DNA of 64,000 bases from Saccharum officinarum (Eukaryota; Streptophyta; Magnoliopsida; Poales; Poaceae). Each line of letters starts with the position of its first letter. Position 1 is the first letter of the stretch. The DNA is taken from assembly GCA_020631735.1 (NCBI GenBank), contig CM036167.1, positions 1,058,988 to 1,122,987 of the forward strand. The letters run 5' to 3'. Below are positions 34,958-47,504 of this stretch, piece after piece. A program made the translations under genes and the position numbers. Under the pieces are notes generated by a model. The model was not told the DNA's origin, did no database searches, and saw nothing but the letters and a program-made list of their open reading frames with translations.

Positions 34958-37900
34958 TTAAACATTTCGTGGTACAGATGATGTATTTGAAAAACCGTTA
35001 GCTGCTTTTGGTGGTGGTGGCTTCTTCTTGTAGTTTGCTAAGCTACAGTGGGGGCAGATGTATTCCAAACCGTCTGTCTTAGCGTAATCCTGTAAGTAAA
35101 GCACCTCATGAGATCAAGCCATTGATTTCGGGCAAGGATGAGATCAACAAACCATCATATTATTGTTTACCTTGAAAGTGCCTAGTCCTTGTCGTCTGTC
35201 GCAACCAAAGTGAGCCCATTCACCACATAAACCACAGTTCACCCAATCTCCAGGTGCGCTACTGGAATTACACAAAAGTTACTGTTAGATTTTAACATGA
35301 TTTTAGTATTGAAGCAGAAATATTTGAAGGAAGATGCCCTCAAACCTGTGACAAAGTAAGCAGCATTCGCCATCCACATCATCATGCGCTAACTCATATT
35401 CCAACAAGTATGTTTCGTAATGCCTTTTCAATGTGTTCCCTACACCCTAAATATATACAGAGAAGTGCATAGAATTAAAACATGGCATTTCATTAGGCAT
35501 TCCTGTTCTTCAGCACAAAGCTAAAAAACAGGATCAGAAATCAAGTATCAGAGAACTGACGATAAATACATACAGTCATTCTGTTTGTTGCAGTATGGTT
35601 ACGCATCTTTGAGAAGACTTGACCCTTCCAGTTTATGCCATTACCCACATAAAATCCACCTCTAGACACCACCTAAAAAATAAAAAAAAATATTTATCAG
35701 GGAACAGGCTGATAATACATGTCATTGGACCTCCTAAGTTCACATAAGTAAACTAGTGCACAGAATTACCTCTTTGTACAAGTTATAAAGATCAAGGCGC
35801 TTGGCATTAAGGATTGCATCAGGAAATTCAGCTAGTCCTCCGTGAGGTACAAGTCGATTGTGGCCCCTCTGGATTAAAAACTGCATGACATCCTTCAAGA
35901 AGTCCTCCTACAAAAAATGTAAAGAACAGATCACTTTCTAGACTGATTATGTACGGAAAACAGAACCATATCATCATCATGACTCATGAAGGTTAAAGAC
36001 GTGTACCTCAGAGCATACTTGGATAGGCAACCTATCACATCCATGTTTCTTCATTGGCAGAGGATTCAATTGAATGACTGAAGGAGTATGAGATGGCCCT
36101 GATGTTGATTTTCTGTGCGTGGTTGGGGCAGAAGAAACTGAATTGTGCTTCATAGTTGGCGCAACTGGCAAGCTTGGCTTCACAATACTAGTTTCATGAA
36201 GGGAAGTTTCAGGTAAACCCATAAAAGGATGCATTTGTTGCTTTCGAGAGTGAGGAATGGGCCTCATAGTTGCAGGCTTTAATTTAGCCTTGACGGCTGA
36301 TAATGAGGAAGGCCCTTCCATCATATGCTTCTTGTCTTCCAAAACTCCATTTGCACCCAACAGATTTTGTTTTGATTCTGAACCCACCTTTGTTCTGTCC
36401 TTGGTAAGGGAGGCTGACCATCTTGGCAGATGAAAATATGGACCATTTTCATTAGCCAAATGTTTGCACTGACTTGTGCAAAAGAAAAGAAGACGGTCTG
36501 CATCTTGCCTCTCAAAGGAAGCAACAGGAGTACCATTTATACAACCAATACCAAGTGCAACCAAGCTCCTGTATTGTTTATCTGGTGCTAGATGCTTCAG
36601 GACCTAAATAAACATTCAAAGAAGAATGTTAGGTTCAAGATGAACATTACTGGTTCAATATGTAAGGCCAGAATTGCATAAGTGAAAAATAAATATACAA
36701 GTAAGATCGGATCAAAACAGCATAAATTTCCAGTAGGTGCATATTATAAGCAAACAATGTCAGAAACAAACCTGTGCTGCCCACTTAGGAAGTGACATCC
36801 AAACTTCAAAGGTAGAAGCCCCACAAGCCGTGGACATGGAAGTTAGAGGCTCGCTTGATGGTAACTTGTCCTCACTATTTGAGAGAGCACGGACTAACTG
36901 GCTCTTCTCAATAATTTCATTCTTGATGTGGCTCTCTAGAAGCTGCACAGACAGGTGAGAACCATGTGACTTTGCATGGAAGGACCAAAAAACCTATCCA
37001 AGGTCAAAGGAATATATACCTGGTCATCAAAACAAGTTTGTGCGCTACCAGAAACAAGGAGTGACACATGGGAAGTACTGCAAGTAGTGATATCACAGCG
37101 CATAGTAACCATCCCGCGTGGTAGAGATGCAGCTTCAAGAGGTGGTGGAGAAGCACTGTCAGACAGGAGGAACAACAAATCAGTTTTCTGCTTACAAAGA
37201 CAATAATAATCTATGGCAAAGGCACATTGGCAGTAAACAACAATCTCTGTACATATGAAGGCTCCCTTCTTAATAAATAAATGAAGGATCGTTGACATTT
37301 TGTTTTCATGAATCAAGAAGAATGATACACTACAGAACTAAGCATGATCAACCAACATAATCATGCATGACAGCATGTCAAACGAATTTGGTTAGTAATT
37401 CATGGACTCATCACATGGTATACAAAAGTAAAACCATAGAAGGAAGTAGAACTAAAGAAGTTAGAAAGCAATCCAAGATACCTGATTCGATTCTGCAGTT
37501 TACTCCCACGAATCTGTCAAAAAAAAATATGATCTCTTTTATATAGGAAAATCGAAAGTCATAAAGTTTTGTAATAACTTAAACAATCAAGCATTAAATA
37601 TTTGCACCGTTGCTTTATGTGTCAGCATCCTTTAAACAATACAACGTGATAGCCAGCTCGCAGGTTTAATTCACACCCCATGGTAGCGAGCAGTTTTTGA
37701 GTGCACATCATGTGTGGGTGGGTGGGTGTGGGGGGGGGTCTGGACCATCCATTTCCGTCGGCTGGATCAACCAAAGACTTGAGACTAACGGGAACTAAAG
37801 TTCCAGTTGTTCAGTACAAAACTTCCTACCTAATGTCAATACTTTTTTGTGATGCAGAATAAAGTAGCTACTAGTGTCTACATTATAGCAGCATGATTTT

Positions 37901-38943
37901 TCACTTTCATGTACCATACGAGCATGAAGACTTCCATTAAAACAAATCATAACAATTGCCGGCAATGGCCTGGATGTCGATGGCAACAGCCCCCCTGGGC
38001 GCCATACAATTATCGCCCCATGATAATAAGGTATCCAGAAATGTGATCTCATTAATAGAAATAGACCAAGTGATGAAACAATGGATACTGCTAATGATGT
38101 CCTATAATTTTAATTAAGGATATCACAATCGTTGCTTACCTAGTATTTCTCAATATGTAAGTGTGCCTTGGTGTTGCACATCTAATTCGATTTTGTTCTA
38201 TGATCCTTACAGAAAACCTCCATGAATTAAGAGCATAAATGTAACATTGCCATATATCTGAATTACTATTACATACACTATGAAACAAAATGTTTTTTTT
38301 AAACCATGAGTTTATTATATAAAAAGTAGTTCACACAAAAAGGTACTGCATAGCTAGAATCTTTCGTTCATACTTCAATATTCAGAAGTGCATTCAGACC
38401 GTCTTCTAAAGAGCCCAATAAACAAGGATCCTGTGGGAGTAAAAAAGGGAAGCATTAGTTTGCATCGGAATAATATAACTAATCTTTAGACATAAATATT
38501 AAAGCTTTTATTTACCAAGGTGCATGGCACTCCACATAGAAGTAATTTCATGTTGATTTCTTCATCGTATATTTTTATAGCTGGGGTCACTTCAGACGAA
38601 CCTTCTTCATCAACAATTTCAGTCTCAGGTGGGCTTATATTTATTTTAGGAGCATCCCCAAGGAGACGAGGACCAAGCTTAACACTTTGCACGTGATTGT
38701 TTCTTACACAATATAGACGGAAGGATGCATGAGCAAGCTGAAAAGCATCCCAAGTATGGCTCACCGAACTGAATCCAACCAGAAGCACATTTATTATAAA
38801 TAACACTTCCATTTAGATCAAACTGAAAGAGGGAGGGTGAATGAATACCTTTGAACTACTGACATCAACGCATGGCGAAAATGAGATGCGGCATAAGACG
38901 AGAATGAATTTCTCCAGTATATTACATATGGGATCCCCTGAAA

Positions 38944-38974
<31 letters not shown>

Positions 38975-40604
38975 ATATTAACATTACCGAAATTTCCAAT
39001 TCCAGAATAATAAAATTGGTTGCCTCACACTTTAAGCAATATATAAATTAAGAACATATAACAAGTTGTTTAGATATAGAGGAAACAATGTTGAATATAT
39101 TTGTAGAAATAAGCTAACACTTGAGGCCCTGTTTGGATCTCATTTTCATAGTGATTCTAGATGGTGATGTAGAATCTGGAATTCTGGATTCTAAATTCAA
39201 AAAATGAGGGGTGTTTGGATTCCAGATTATTGTTTTTTCATAGTGAGAATCTCCAAATAGCAGGCTTTGGGTAGATAGATGGATTCTAGGAATCTCATTC
39301 TAGAATCCGAGTGTTTGGATCTAATGCCCATTTTTTTAGGAGATCCAAACAGGGCCTAACAGCAGCATGACATTGTTGCTGAACTAAGAAAAGCGGACCA
39401 AAATGAACAATCCGAAGAAAATATGGCTACTTTGCTATGCAGCCATCTCCAAGAAAACACGATCTATGAGTAGCGGACAAATAGTAATACTCTAGTTGTT
39501 GACAAATAGTAATAATCTAGTTGTCTGAAGAGATGCGATTACTGTACAGGGAAACTATCTACCTTTGAGTGAACTGCTTGGGCAAGTTTTTCACCAATAG
39601 GAACTTCCAGATATACCTGTATGCAGAGTATGGTTATCAGCAACTGTAAGAATGTTAAAGAGTTGAACCCATGTGGCAGTACAGCCAAGATGTTGGAACA
39701 TCACAAAAGTTACACAAAATAAATGTTCCATATGCATTCCTGTGAAGTAAATGAAGCAAAAATCTTTTGTAGGAACATTGCTTTCCGTATATATTTCCAT
39801 GATCTAAATGAAACATTTTATGTATAGGATAGGATACTTGGGCCAGTCAGTTACTTATTTTTTGTATTGAAATATTCAGAACTGGATTCAGCATTAGTAC
39901 TTGACCTATTCAAGTAGTTGCAACATGTGTAGCATAAGACGAGACAATCCCTATTCAAGTTATATAACAATTGTTGTATAATGCAACGACGAAACAAATA
40001 CACTGGCATGGTGACTTCAGGTTCATAAAATAGAATTTACCAAAACATCATGGTTTGCCATACAAGTAATTGCAATGTTCATATCATGATGCAGCTAGAA
40101 ACTGGTGCTGATGTCACATCCTGGTATTTGCACACACTAGAGTAGAGCTTACTATCGTTGGGAATGGTGGGCTGATAAGAGTGCTAAACGCCTGCGGATC
40201 AGAGACATCGGCGTCTCCCCACACAAGTGAGCCAATCTCCTTCTCATCCTCGAGCTGCTGACCCTGGATGTACAAGAAGTTGGGCTGCACCACCCGCTGC
40301 GCCTCTAGGAACTGCTCCGGTGTAGGATTGAACAGGGTGTGGACCTGCATTCAGAAGCCCCCTAATTCAGCTGACAAGCAAAGGAGGGAAACTGCAATGA
40401 TCGCAATCAAGCGAGATTGCGAGGACACCAGCAACTGACCTCTAGTCTCCCAGCCGAGCTGAGCTCCGGGAACGGGTACGACGGCCGCGGCCGCTTCGCC
40501 TCCAGCCCAGACCTCGCTGCTGGTGCGCGCTTCTCAGCATACTTGCCACACAGCACCGCGAGGAGCACACAGTTGTTCCGCGAGAAGCTTTGGATTTGAG
40601 ACAT
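34958..40604 (-). CDS. ARID4: ARID and PHD-finger chromatin protein (plant ARID4/ARID5-type)
   Basis: A 15-exon gene whose exons join in frame to 768 aa. Exons: 40604-40440, 40344-40153, 39616-39563, 38937-38849, 38768-38516, 38430-38374, 37513-37482, 37155-37020, 36942-36772, 36603-36007, 35907-35770, 35672-35574, 35446-35346, 35261-35171, 35089-34958; all introns are GT-AG. The start is MSQIQSFSRNNC. Residues about 583-690 form an ARID domain (RGHNRLVPHGG, YKEVVSRGGFYVG, RHYETYLLEYE), which binds AT-rich DNA; about 689-743 form a PHD finger (CCLLCH, CGLCGEWAHFGCD, CPHC). The order ARID then PHD matches the plant protein named ARID4 or, in work on Arabidopsis ISWI complexes, ARID5, reported to read H3K4me3. 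A nuclear role in chromatin remodelling follows from the family. All frames are open, so the gene is probably functional. The symbol is uncertain because naming differs between sources. Confidence 0.93.
38941..38976 (-). repeat. (AAAT)n microsatellite at an intron acceptor
   Basis: About nine AAAT units (minus strand ATTT) end directly at the AG of intron 3 of the ARID gene, four bases before exon 4 (38937). Confidence 0.9.
39125..39356. mobile_element. Tourist-like MITE in ARID intron 3 (232 bp)
   Basis: Near-perfect terminal inverted repeats GGCCCTGTTTGGATCTC and its complement, flanked by TGA (39122-39124) and TAA (39357-39359), a degenerate TAA duplication. No coding capacity. It lies in the 625-bp intron between exons 3 and 4. 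Confidence 0.8.
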
Positions 40605-42077
40605 GGTTAGCCGGCCGGAGCCTCCCCGACAGTGGCCAAGCAGTAGAAAAGCCTCCCCTCCAAATCAACACCGCTTCCTCATGGACCAAACCCTGCGACA
40701 CAAAAACTGGATCAGGAATCCCCCAAAATCCAACCAAATCCGCAGCGAAACCCCACGAATCTGAGCGGGCAGCCTTACCAAGACGCGATTTTGCGGCGGA
40801 ATCGGCGGCGGCACGGCCTGAATCGGCGGCCGGACGCGGCCGGGGAAGGGGGCCGATTCGGTGCGGGGAGAAGGGGGGAAAAACGAAGGGTAAAGTGCGC
40901 GAGAACACACGGAGCCCTAGAAGACGATTCGCGGAAATAGCTACTGCAACAACGCGAAAGCAAATCCCAGTGCGGAGGCAATAAAAAAGAGGAGCCGTGC
41001 TTGTGGTGGTGGCGAATCGGCCCACGCCCCCATCCCAATCCAGACAAACACACACAGCGCAATCCACGGAGAGAGAGAGAGCCGAAAAAAAATCTCTCTC
41101 CAGGAACCGGAACAGCAAGAACTGAAGCGGGATTAACCAGCGGCGACGACCACGGGGATCAGGCGAGCGGGGCTCATTACCCAGCGGCAACCAACCAACT
41201 GACAGCAATCCCGCATCACAGAGGCAGAAACTTTGGAACAGTCCCGGCCAGACCAGGGAGGCGTCAAGATTGGATTTTTGACGGGCGTGGGGAGGGCAGT
41301 CCGGAGATTCTCGCGGACTTTTCCTCCTCGGATTTTCGCCGTGCCTGCCCGCCTGCCTGCTCACACGCTCGCAATCACACGCATCACCCAGCTTGATGAG
41401 TCGTAGATTAGATGAGTTGTTGATGTGTGCCTGCCTGCTCTCTGCTGGTGCTGGTGCGTTGTTTTCCCTGCGCTTTTTCGTTTTCTCCTTTTCCTCCTCC
41501 GCTTCATTACTGCTGCACAAGACAGGGGGACGGCCGGAGGAAAAACGCGGATTAAAAGATTAGGAATTTCGGGAGCAGGATTGGTGAGGGGGCGAAATAA
41601 TCTCTTTCTGGGAGAATTGTTTTTGCCGGGATCGGAATATCGGATGCTACTGCTGCTTTTGATTTGGTGTGCATGTAGTATGTGTCTGGTTGGTGCAGAT
41701 TGATTCGGTGTGGCCTGTGGTGTGGCGTAGGGTTGTGATCGGGGATCCGGCTTGGCGCTCGAGCGGTCGAGCCTGCAGGGTGGGTGTGCATCGGAACTCG
41801 GATGCGTGCAACGGATATTGCAGCTCGCGGTCGCGGCGGCTTTGGCCTACGGTGGGGGCGCCTGTGTTCGTGGGATCATGGGTGCAAAAGGCCCGTTTGA
41901 TCCGTTTCGGCGTGTTCCTAATCGCAGCGGTGGAGGCGACGAGGCGTGGAGCGAGAGCGACCGCCCACGCCCGCTTAGCTACGCGCCGTCAGCGTCACAG
42001 GATGGCCGTTGGTTCTCTGACTGGTGGGTCCTAATTCTAGGTTTTTTTTTAGCAATGGGTCCTGATTCTAGTCTATA
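40605..42077 (-). promoter_or_regulatory. 5' UTR, UTR intron and promoter region of the ARID gene
   Basis: Upstream of the ATG the minus strand has a likely 5'-UTR intron at 40778-40693 (donor GTAAGG, acceptor TCGCAG). Farther up the sequence is GC-rich with a CT/GA-rich stretch near 41070-41100, as in many plant promoters. I see no TATA box or other gene; the long antisense frames here carry no recognisable domain. Confidence 0.5.
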
Positions 42078-43367
42078 TCTATACCTACTAATAATAATAA
42101 TAATAATAATAAAGAGGCAAAATTTTAGGCTCTTTTTTTCATCCATCTATTTTTTTTGGGTCTGTCTTCCTTTAACTACCGAATAATTGTTCATACGAGT
42201 TAGAATAGCTCACGCCTACACCAATATATTTCAGATCCTGAGTAGTCTAAATAGAACTCTTAATAATAAATAGAAAATGATAGGAGTTATGTTCTTTATT
42301 TTGCATCACTTTCTTTATTTACGTATGAGTTAGAATAGCTCGCGTCTAGACGGATATAGAGTAAGAATCATAATCTAAATACATTCCTCAGATCTGACGA
42401 CAATGTTGTGCATTTATTTTCCTTTAACGAGATATATACAGGGATCAGTTTCTTTTTTTAATGCTGAAACTTTCTTTGCCTCCGAAAATGTTGAGAACTT
42501 CCATAGTAAACTAGAACCCAGCGTTTTTTTATGGTTGAAGGCCGAACAATAAAATCAGGAAAATAGAAAAGGAAAAAAAGTACTATGGTTATGTCATCTT
42601 TTTTATCCACCTTACTTTTTTCTCTTTTGTCCTAACGTGTTCTCTCTTTTTTTAATCCTTGCAAGCGTGTGCCGTCCGAGCATCTGTGAGAGGATTTTAC
42701 GGGGCGTTCACACGTTACACGTTCATCTAAGTGATTGTTTTTTCTCCTATAAATATAAAAAAACAAAAAGACTAAATTCAACTGTTATGGATGTTTGAAC
42801 CGTTGATCCTTCCCTATATAGAATAGAGAAATATTTTCTATACGAGTTAGAGCACCGTGCCATACATAGTGTGAAGTTTGATTCCAAAATGAATTGAAAT
42901 GGATGAAACAATCTGTAGAGTATGAATAAAAAATGAATTGGAACACCAGATGTCATTATTGGATAAATATCCAAGTCTTCAATGTGCATACGAGTTAGAA
43001 CAATGCACATCTAGCAATAGTATATGGTCTGATTCAAAGCAAATCATACACATGATGAAGCTTTTATTGAACAAATTTCTTAGAAGTCGAAACGGACAAG
43101 AACTTAGACTTAACACAACAAAATAGAAACAGAAAAAGGAAACATGCAACAAAAAATGAACTGATAGGCTAAACACAGGCAAGGCATAGAGTTCGATAAT
43201 TAAAATATACGATGCAATCTCAAATACTATTTAAAATCCGATGCTCAATCATATATAAGAGTTAGAGCGTCACACATTTGTTGGATAAACTTTCAACCTA
43301 TAAATCATCTAGATAAATTACACAGCAAGTTCCGTCTCCCGTTGCAACACATGGACACGTTTGCTAG
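42078..43367 (+). mobile_element. non-autonomous Helitron (about 1.3 kb)
   Basis: Begins TCTATACCTACTAATAAT after an A and ends GTTGCAACACATGGACACGTTTGCTAG before a T, the TC...CTAG layout with A|T insertion expected of plant Helitrons. The end is split here as CCCGTTGCAAC then ACACGTTTGCTAG. It holds an (AAT)n run at 42090-42112 and five spaced copies of ATACGAGTTAGA-like sequence (near 42190, 42322, 42840, 42987, 43250). No helicase or gene fragment recognised. Confidence 0.65.
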
Positions 43368-43634
43368 TCTAGGTAAAAGAAGCTATAGACGTCATCTGAC
43401 ATTTGCGTGACATAGAGCCCATCGGCCCATAGTTGGTCGTGGCTTTGTGGGGGCTGTATTTAATTAATTAATTAATTAATTGTTATATAACTATAGATTA
43501 TTCATGAAAATATCCAAATTCCCCTAAAAAAGAAAATATCCAAATTCCTTGTTGCAGTATCTGGTTAATGGCAAACTATAAAGTGTTGACTATATTAAGA
43601 GTTAAGTTTTAAATTATTTCTTAGGATTTTTACT
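43368..43634. other. non-coding; (TTAA)n at 43459-43482
   Basis: Apart from a short TTAA microsatellite nothing is recognised. Confidence 0.6.
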
Positions 43635-43866
43635 TTTAGCTCTTTTTAAAATGATATTTTAACATTATTTTAACTACCTAGATTTTTTCTTTCAAATAAC
43701 TTTTTTCAGTCGTGCCAATGTCATTGGCACATTTAACTCTTTTTAAAATGATATTTTATTATTATTAATCGCATAGTTTTTTATTCAAATAACTATTTAC
43801 ATTTAACTCTTTTTAGAATGATATGTTAATACTATTAATCACCTATTTTTTATTCAGATAACTCTT
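43635..43866 (+). repeat. three AT-rich copies of a ~70-bp unit
   Basis: Copies start TTTARCTCTTTTTARAATGA at 43635, 43732 and 43802 and end near TTCARATAACT. The sequence CGTGCCAATGTCATTGGCAC separates the first two and a diverged version follows the third. Confidence 0.65.
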
Positions 43867-44645
43867 TTGGCCACGCTAATACCATTGACGCGTTAGGATC
43901 ACGATGTCGTGACACTACATGTGGTGCAGTAACCTTGCCATTGGCAGCGGGCACCAGCATAGATAGGAGTTGGAGGCTAGCTTATTGTGACACCTGTCTG
44001 GTGTGGAATGCAATAATTACATCATGTGGGCCTCTTTCTCTTCCTCCATCTATCTATTCTCCCCTTCTTCTCTAGTGCTCAACCAGCGCTTCACCTGTCA
44101 TCAACCAGAACACCTGTCATCAACCAGAATTCAGTGCAAATGCAACAATTTGGGCATAGATTCGAAGCGAAAATGATCTTCCGCCCTTGATTAAGGTATC
44201 CCCCCCACCTTGTGTTTTTTAGTCACATTTGGTAGTTTAGATTATGGACACCCTCACCTAGGGTTAGGCAATTATTTGCAAATGTGAATGAGTGGTAGTT
44301 TGATTAGTTGAATCGTAGGCCTAATTACATTAGTACTTTTGTTATGTCCGTGATTTTGACACGTACAATTAGTTGCATGTTCCTCATATGTTTATTAGAA
44401 TCGTGTAACATATGTAGTGTTGGTAGGTGAAAGCTCTAGGCTTGGTTTTGGTACTTGAGGGTATCATGCTCACTTCGCGGGAGATCGCAAAGAGCAACTC
44501 TAGTAGAATGCTCGATGCTAGTTAGAGTACTCTTAGTTGATTGTCTTCTTTGCGGCACCTACGTTGAGGGGCAAGCAATCACCTAAAGACTCGCTTCAAC
44601 AAGGATGTAGGTTTGGCAAGCAACCGAACCTCGGAGATAAATCTT
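43867..44645. other. non-coding, possible transposon debris
   Basis: It includes a 19-bp tandem duplication CACCTGTCATCAACCAGAA near 44092-44129. No gene recognised. Confidence 0.4.
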
Positions 44646-44764
44646 GGCCTCGTTCGCTTATGCTGAAAACAAGCTGAAACACTGTTCCGGCTGATTTTTG
44701 TGAGAGAAATCCTGTTGAAAAAACAAGCTGAAAAGTATGGATTATAAGCCGGCTGAACAGGGCC
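44646..44764. mobile_element. short MITE, hAT-like (119 bp)
   Basis: Starts GGCCTCGTTCGCTTATGCTG and ends GCCGGCTGAACAGGGCC; the ends are imperfect inverted repeats of a type common in grasses. Repeated AACAAGCTGAAA inside. No clear duplication, so it is probably old. Confidence 0.55.
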
Positions 44765-45446
44765 ACTTGTCACCTTCTTGCCCTAGTGGTTTGCAATTCT
44801 ACACTTTGTGCTTTACATTCTTGTACTTAACTTATGTAATTGTTGCTTGGTTGAGTATCTCTCTAGTTGTAGTTGTAGCTCTAGTTGAGTAGAGTAGCTA
44901 GTTTAGTTGGTTTACTTGTTTAGCTCAACTAGGAGTAGTTGCTAGCATCTTTGGTTGCTTGAGTGCATTAGTAGTAGAGTTGACTTGCTACTAGAATTGT
45001 TTAGGAGGCTTGTTTTTGCAGTGGCGTATAGGCTCAAAGTAGTTGCTTTTAGGGTCACCTGTTTTACTAATCACTTTAATAGGATCTAGATCCTTACAGT
45101 AAGTTATTTGTACTTGCCCTCATCTGTTTGAAAATTTTGAAGCTATGCTATGACATATTGTCTTTGGAATTTTGTAGATAGATTCTTTAGTGATTATGTT
45201 TCATGGTGGAAGGGTCAAGAAAATGGAGATTTGAGAATATGAAGAGGTTGAATTGTTTGAAAGGACGCCTTGTTCTAGTGAGCTTGTATCATGCAAGAGA
45301 TAACTTTGACAATGAGTTCACATTGAAATGACACAATGCTTGCAAAAGTCGGGAAGGATATGGCATATTACGTGATGAACTTGTCAACCGAGGTGTGTAC
45401 TAGAGACACTACAAAGAGGTCGTGAAAGAGGTAACCGTAAAACATA
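44765..45446. other. non-coding
   Basis: Contains short AGTTG-rich repeats near 44860-45000 and no recognisable gene. The stretch 45190-45430 might be degraded transposon coding sequence but I cannot assign it. Confidence 0.35.
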
Positions 45447-45705
45447 CTCCCTCCGTACTCGAAAAAGAAGTCATTTTGGACAAGGTTTAGGTCAAACATT
45501 GGGAATATAAATCATGAATAACTTTTAAGTTGTTGAGTTTGAAAATGTGAAAACTATATGAATAGATTTGTCTTGAAAAATACTTTCATAAAAATATACA
45601 TATATCGCTTTTTGATAAATATTTTTATGAAAACAAGGAGTCAAAGTTATGCTTTGGAGACCGTGTCGCTGTCCAAAACGACTTTCTTTTCGAGTACAGA
45701 GGGAG
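45447..45705. mobile_element. Stowaway MITE (259 bp)
   Basis: Terminal inverted repeats CTCCCTCCGTACTCGAAAAA and the complementary TTTTCGAGTACAGAGGGAG, flanked by TA on both sides (45445-45446 and 45706-45707), the Tc1/mariner duplication. Non-coding. Confidence 0.88.
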
Positions 45706-45707
45706 TA

Positions 45708-46404
45708 TATAAACAATTGATTAAATGCACCAGAGATCCATTAACTTATGCAGGGTTTCAATTTGGTCCATCAACTTTAAAAATTGATTTTTGGATCCAT
45801 AAACTTTTTATAAGTTTTTTTCAAGACTCCGTAAACTTTTTAAGTGATTTACCACACGTTTGACCCTTAGATTGAACTTCTGAGTCCATGGACTTTCTAA
45901 ATGGTTCACCACAGGTCTCTTTGTCACAGGGCGAGCTGAAGCCCAGGTATTGCAAACTGCTATTGCTGGTAAGTTGAGATCGTAATCCATGCTAATGCAC
46001 AGCCAAAAACAGGTAAAGCGCTATTGTACTTGAACCACTCTTGCCTAATTAAAACCCATTCCATCCTTTGCAACGGCTCTTAAGTTTCACGTGCACAGAC
46101 CAGCCTGTCACACCCCCAGTCACTGCCCTATACTACAACGATTATGCCCACTCTACCACTCTAATGCTTCTACAAGATCTACTAGACTCGTATTCCAAAA
46201 ACAGTTCGAGTTCATCCGCTTCGTCTCTCTGTGTCCACATAATCATAGCTCCGATTATCTTACTAGCCAATCCTCACAACTTTGCTACTCCTCTCTGTCG
46301 ATCAAAAGCAACATACTATGATTACATGTCGACTTTATGTTGATGACCTAGTCACCACGACTAGGATTCCTGCTATGCATCTAGGATTCCTGCTATACAA
46401 GATC
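45708..46404. other. non-coding, repeats of CCATNAACTTT
   Basis: 45730-45900 has several GTCCATCAACTTT/TCCATAAACTTTT-like units. The rest has no gene that I can support. Confidence 0.4.
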
Positions 46405-46727
46405 TATTGCTGTTCCCATCTTGATCTCCAGAGGATTCAGTTAGTATGCTCAATTCCCGAGTTAAATTCTGGGCAACAAGCCATGCTGGAGGTGGAGGTT
46501 CCTGTCCCACAGTAAGGTGCCCTTCAAAAAGAAATCTGGTGTCTGCGAAAAGCAACATCTTATTAACAAATAGAGATATTGATAGGTAATACTTTTGGGG
46601 AGATATAGCTATGTTAAGTGTATAACAAAAATAGACCCACATTTGTTTTGTATTTACATATGCTCAACTTGATAAACCCAACAAATGTCAACTAATTAAA
46701 TGGTCGGCATTTGAAGTAGTTCTTACA

Positions 46728-46813
46728 ACATTACCACGAGATCACTCATTTCATACAGGGTTCCACATGAACATTACCACGAGGTCACTCATTTCATACA
46801 GGGTTCCACATGT
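46728..46813 (+). repeat. 43-bp tandem duplication in AIP2 intron 2
   Basis: ACATTACCACGAGATCACTC and the next 23 bases are repeated once with one substitution. Confidence 0.85.
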
Positions 46814-47402
46814 ATTTAACTATTTATAGATGCTTTTGGATGTTTCATCATAAATAACAATTCACCATAGTACATTCTAACTAAATATTTGACTTTGTTT
46901 ATTAATCTAACAATAAGATTTTAAATATGTCATGTACCTGCTTCTCTGTTGCTTGGCATGGAATCCTCATTTTCTTTTTCGCCAAGATGCTCACGGGCCC
47001 TTGAAATGCAGGTCTTCAGGTGCTCCTTTTCAGCAGGATTACTTACCAGCTTCTCTGTTCCCATGAAGAGGTTCAGACCAGCATGCCAGAATCCCGGAGC
47101 TGTATATCTGGTTTGAAGCACTGTTGCAACACGGCAAACCGTTGAATACATCTGCGGAAAGTAACAAATGCTCAAAATAAACACAAAGATAATAGATGAC
47201 ATTCATAAAAAAAATCAACCAGTGGGGGACTGCCCTATGGCTTTGCCATTTGCACTAAAAAAAACCCTCAGTGAAACCGGTCCAGAAAACCCCAAACCCC
47301 GGCCTCACCCTATAGGGATGCACAGTAACTAAGGTCGGGTGACCACTGTCATTACTTCAGCTGGCTGGTACCACTATGCGGTGACCAACCACTACACTGC
47401 TA

Positions 47403-47502
47403 CTCCTTCCATCCAAAAAAAAACGCAATCCTAGCTTTGAACCTGGACACGCGCTGCATCCATATTCGAAGCTAGAATTGCATTTTTTTTGGACGGAGGG
47501 AG
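47403..47502. mobile_element. short Stowaway-like MITE in AIP2 intron 1 (100 bp)
   Basis: Ends CTCCTTCCATCCAAAAAAAA and complementary TTTTTTTTGGACGGAGGGAG, flanked by TA (47401-47402, 47503-47504). Internal sequence is also largely palindromic around GCTTTGAA...TTCGAAGC. Confidence 0.82.
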
Positions 47503-47504
47503 TA

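Noticed and set aside
34958..40604. Functional link between the nearby ARID-PHD gene, a likely H3K4me3 reader, and the H3-tail mimic
   Set aside because: Proximity in a repeat-rich region is no evidence; the element occurs in more than one copy and would act in trans.
40534..41520. 328-residue minus-strand ORF upstream of the ARID gene
   Set aside because: It spans the likely 5' UTR, its intron and promoter, is low in complexity and has no domain.
46282..46400. Copia RT fragment, because of the phrase LYVDDLVTT
   Set aside because: The match is only a few residues and flanking frames show no RT motif.
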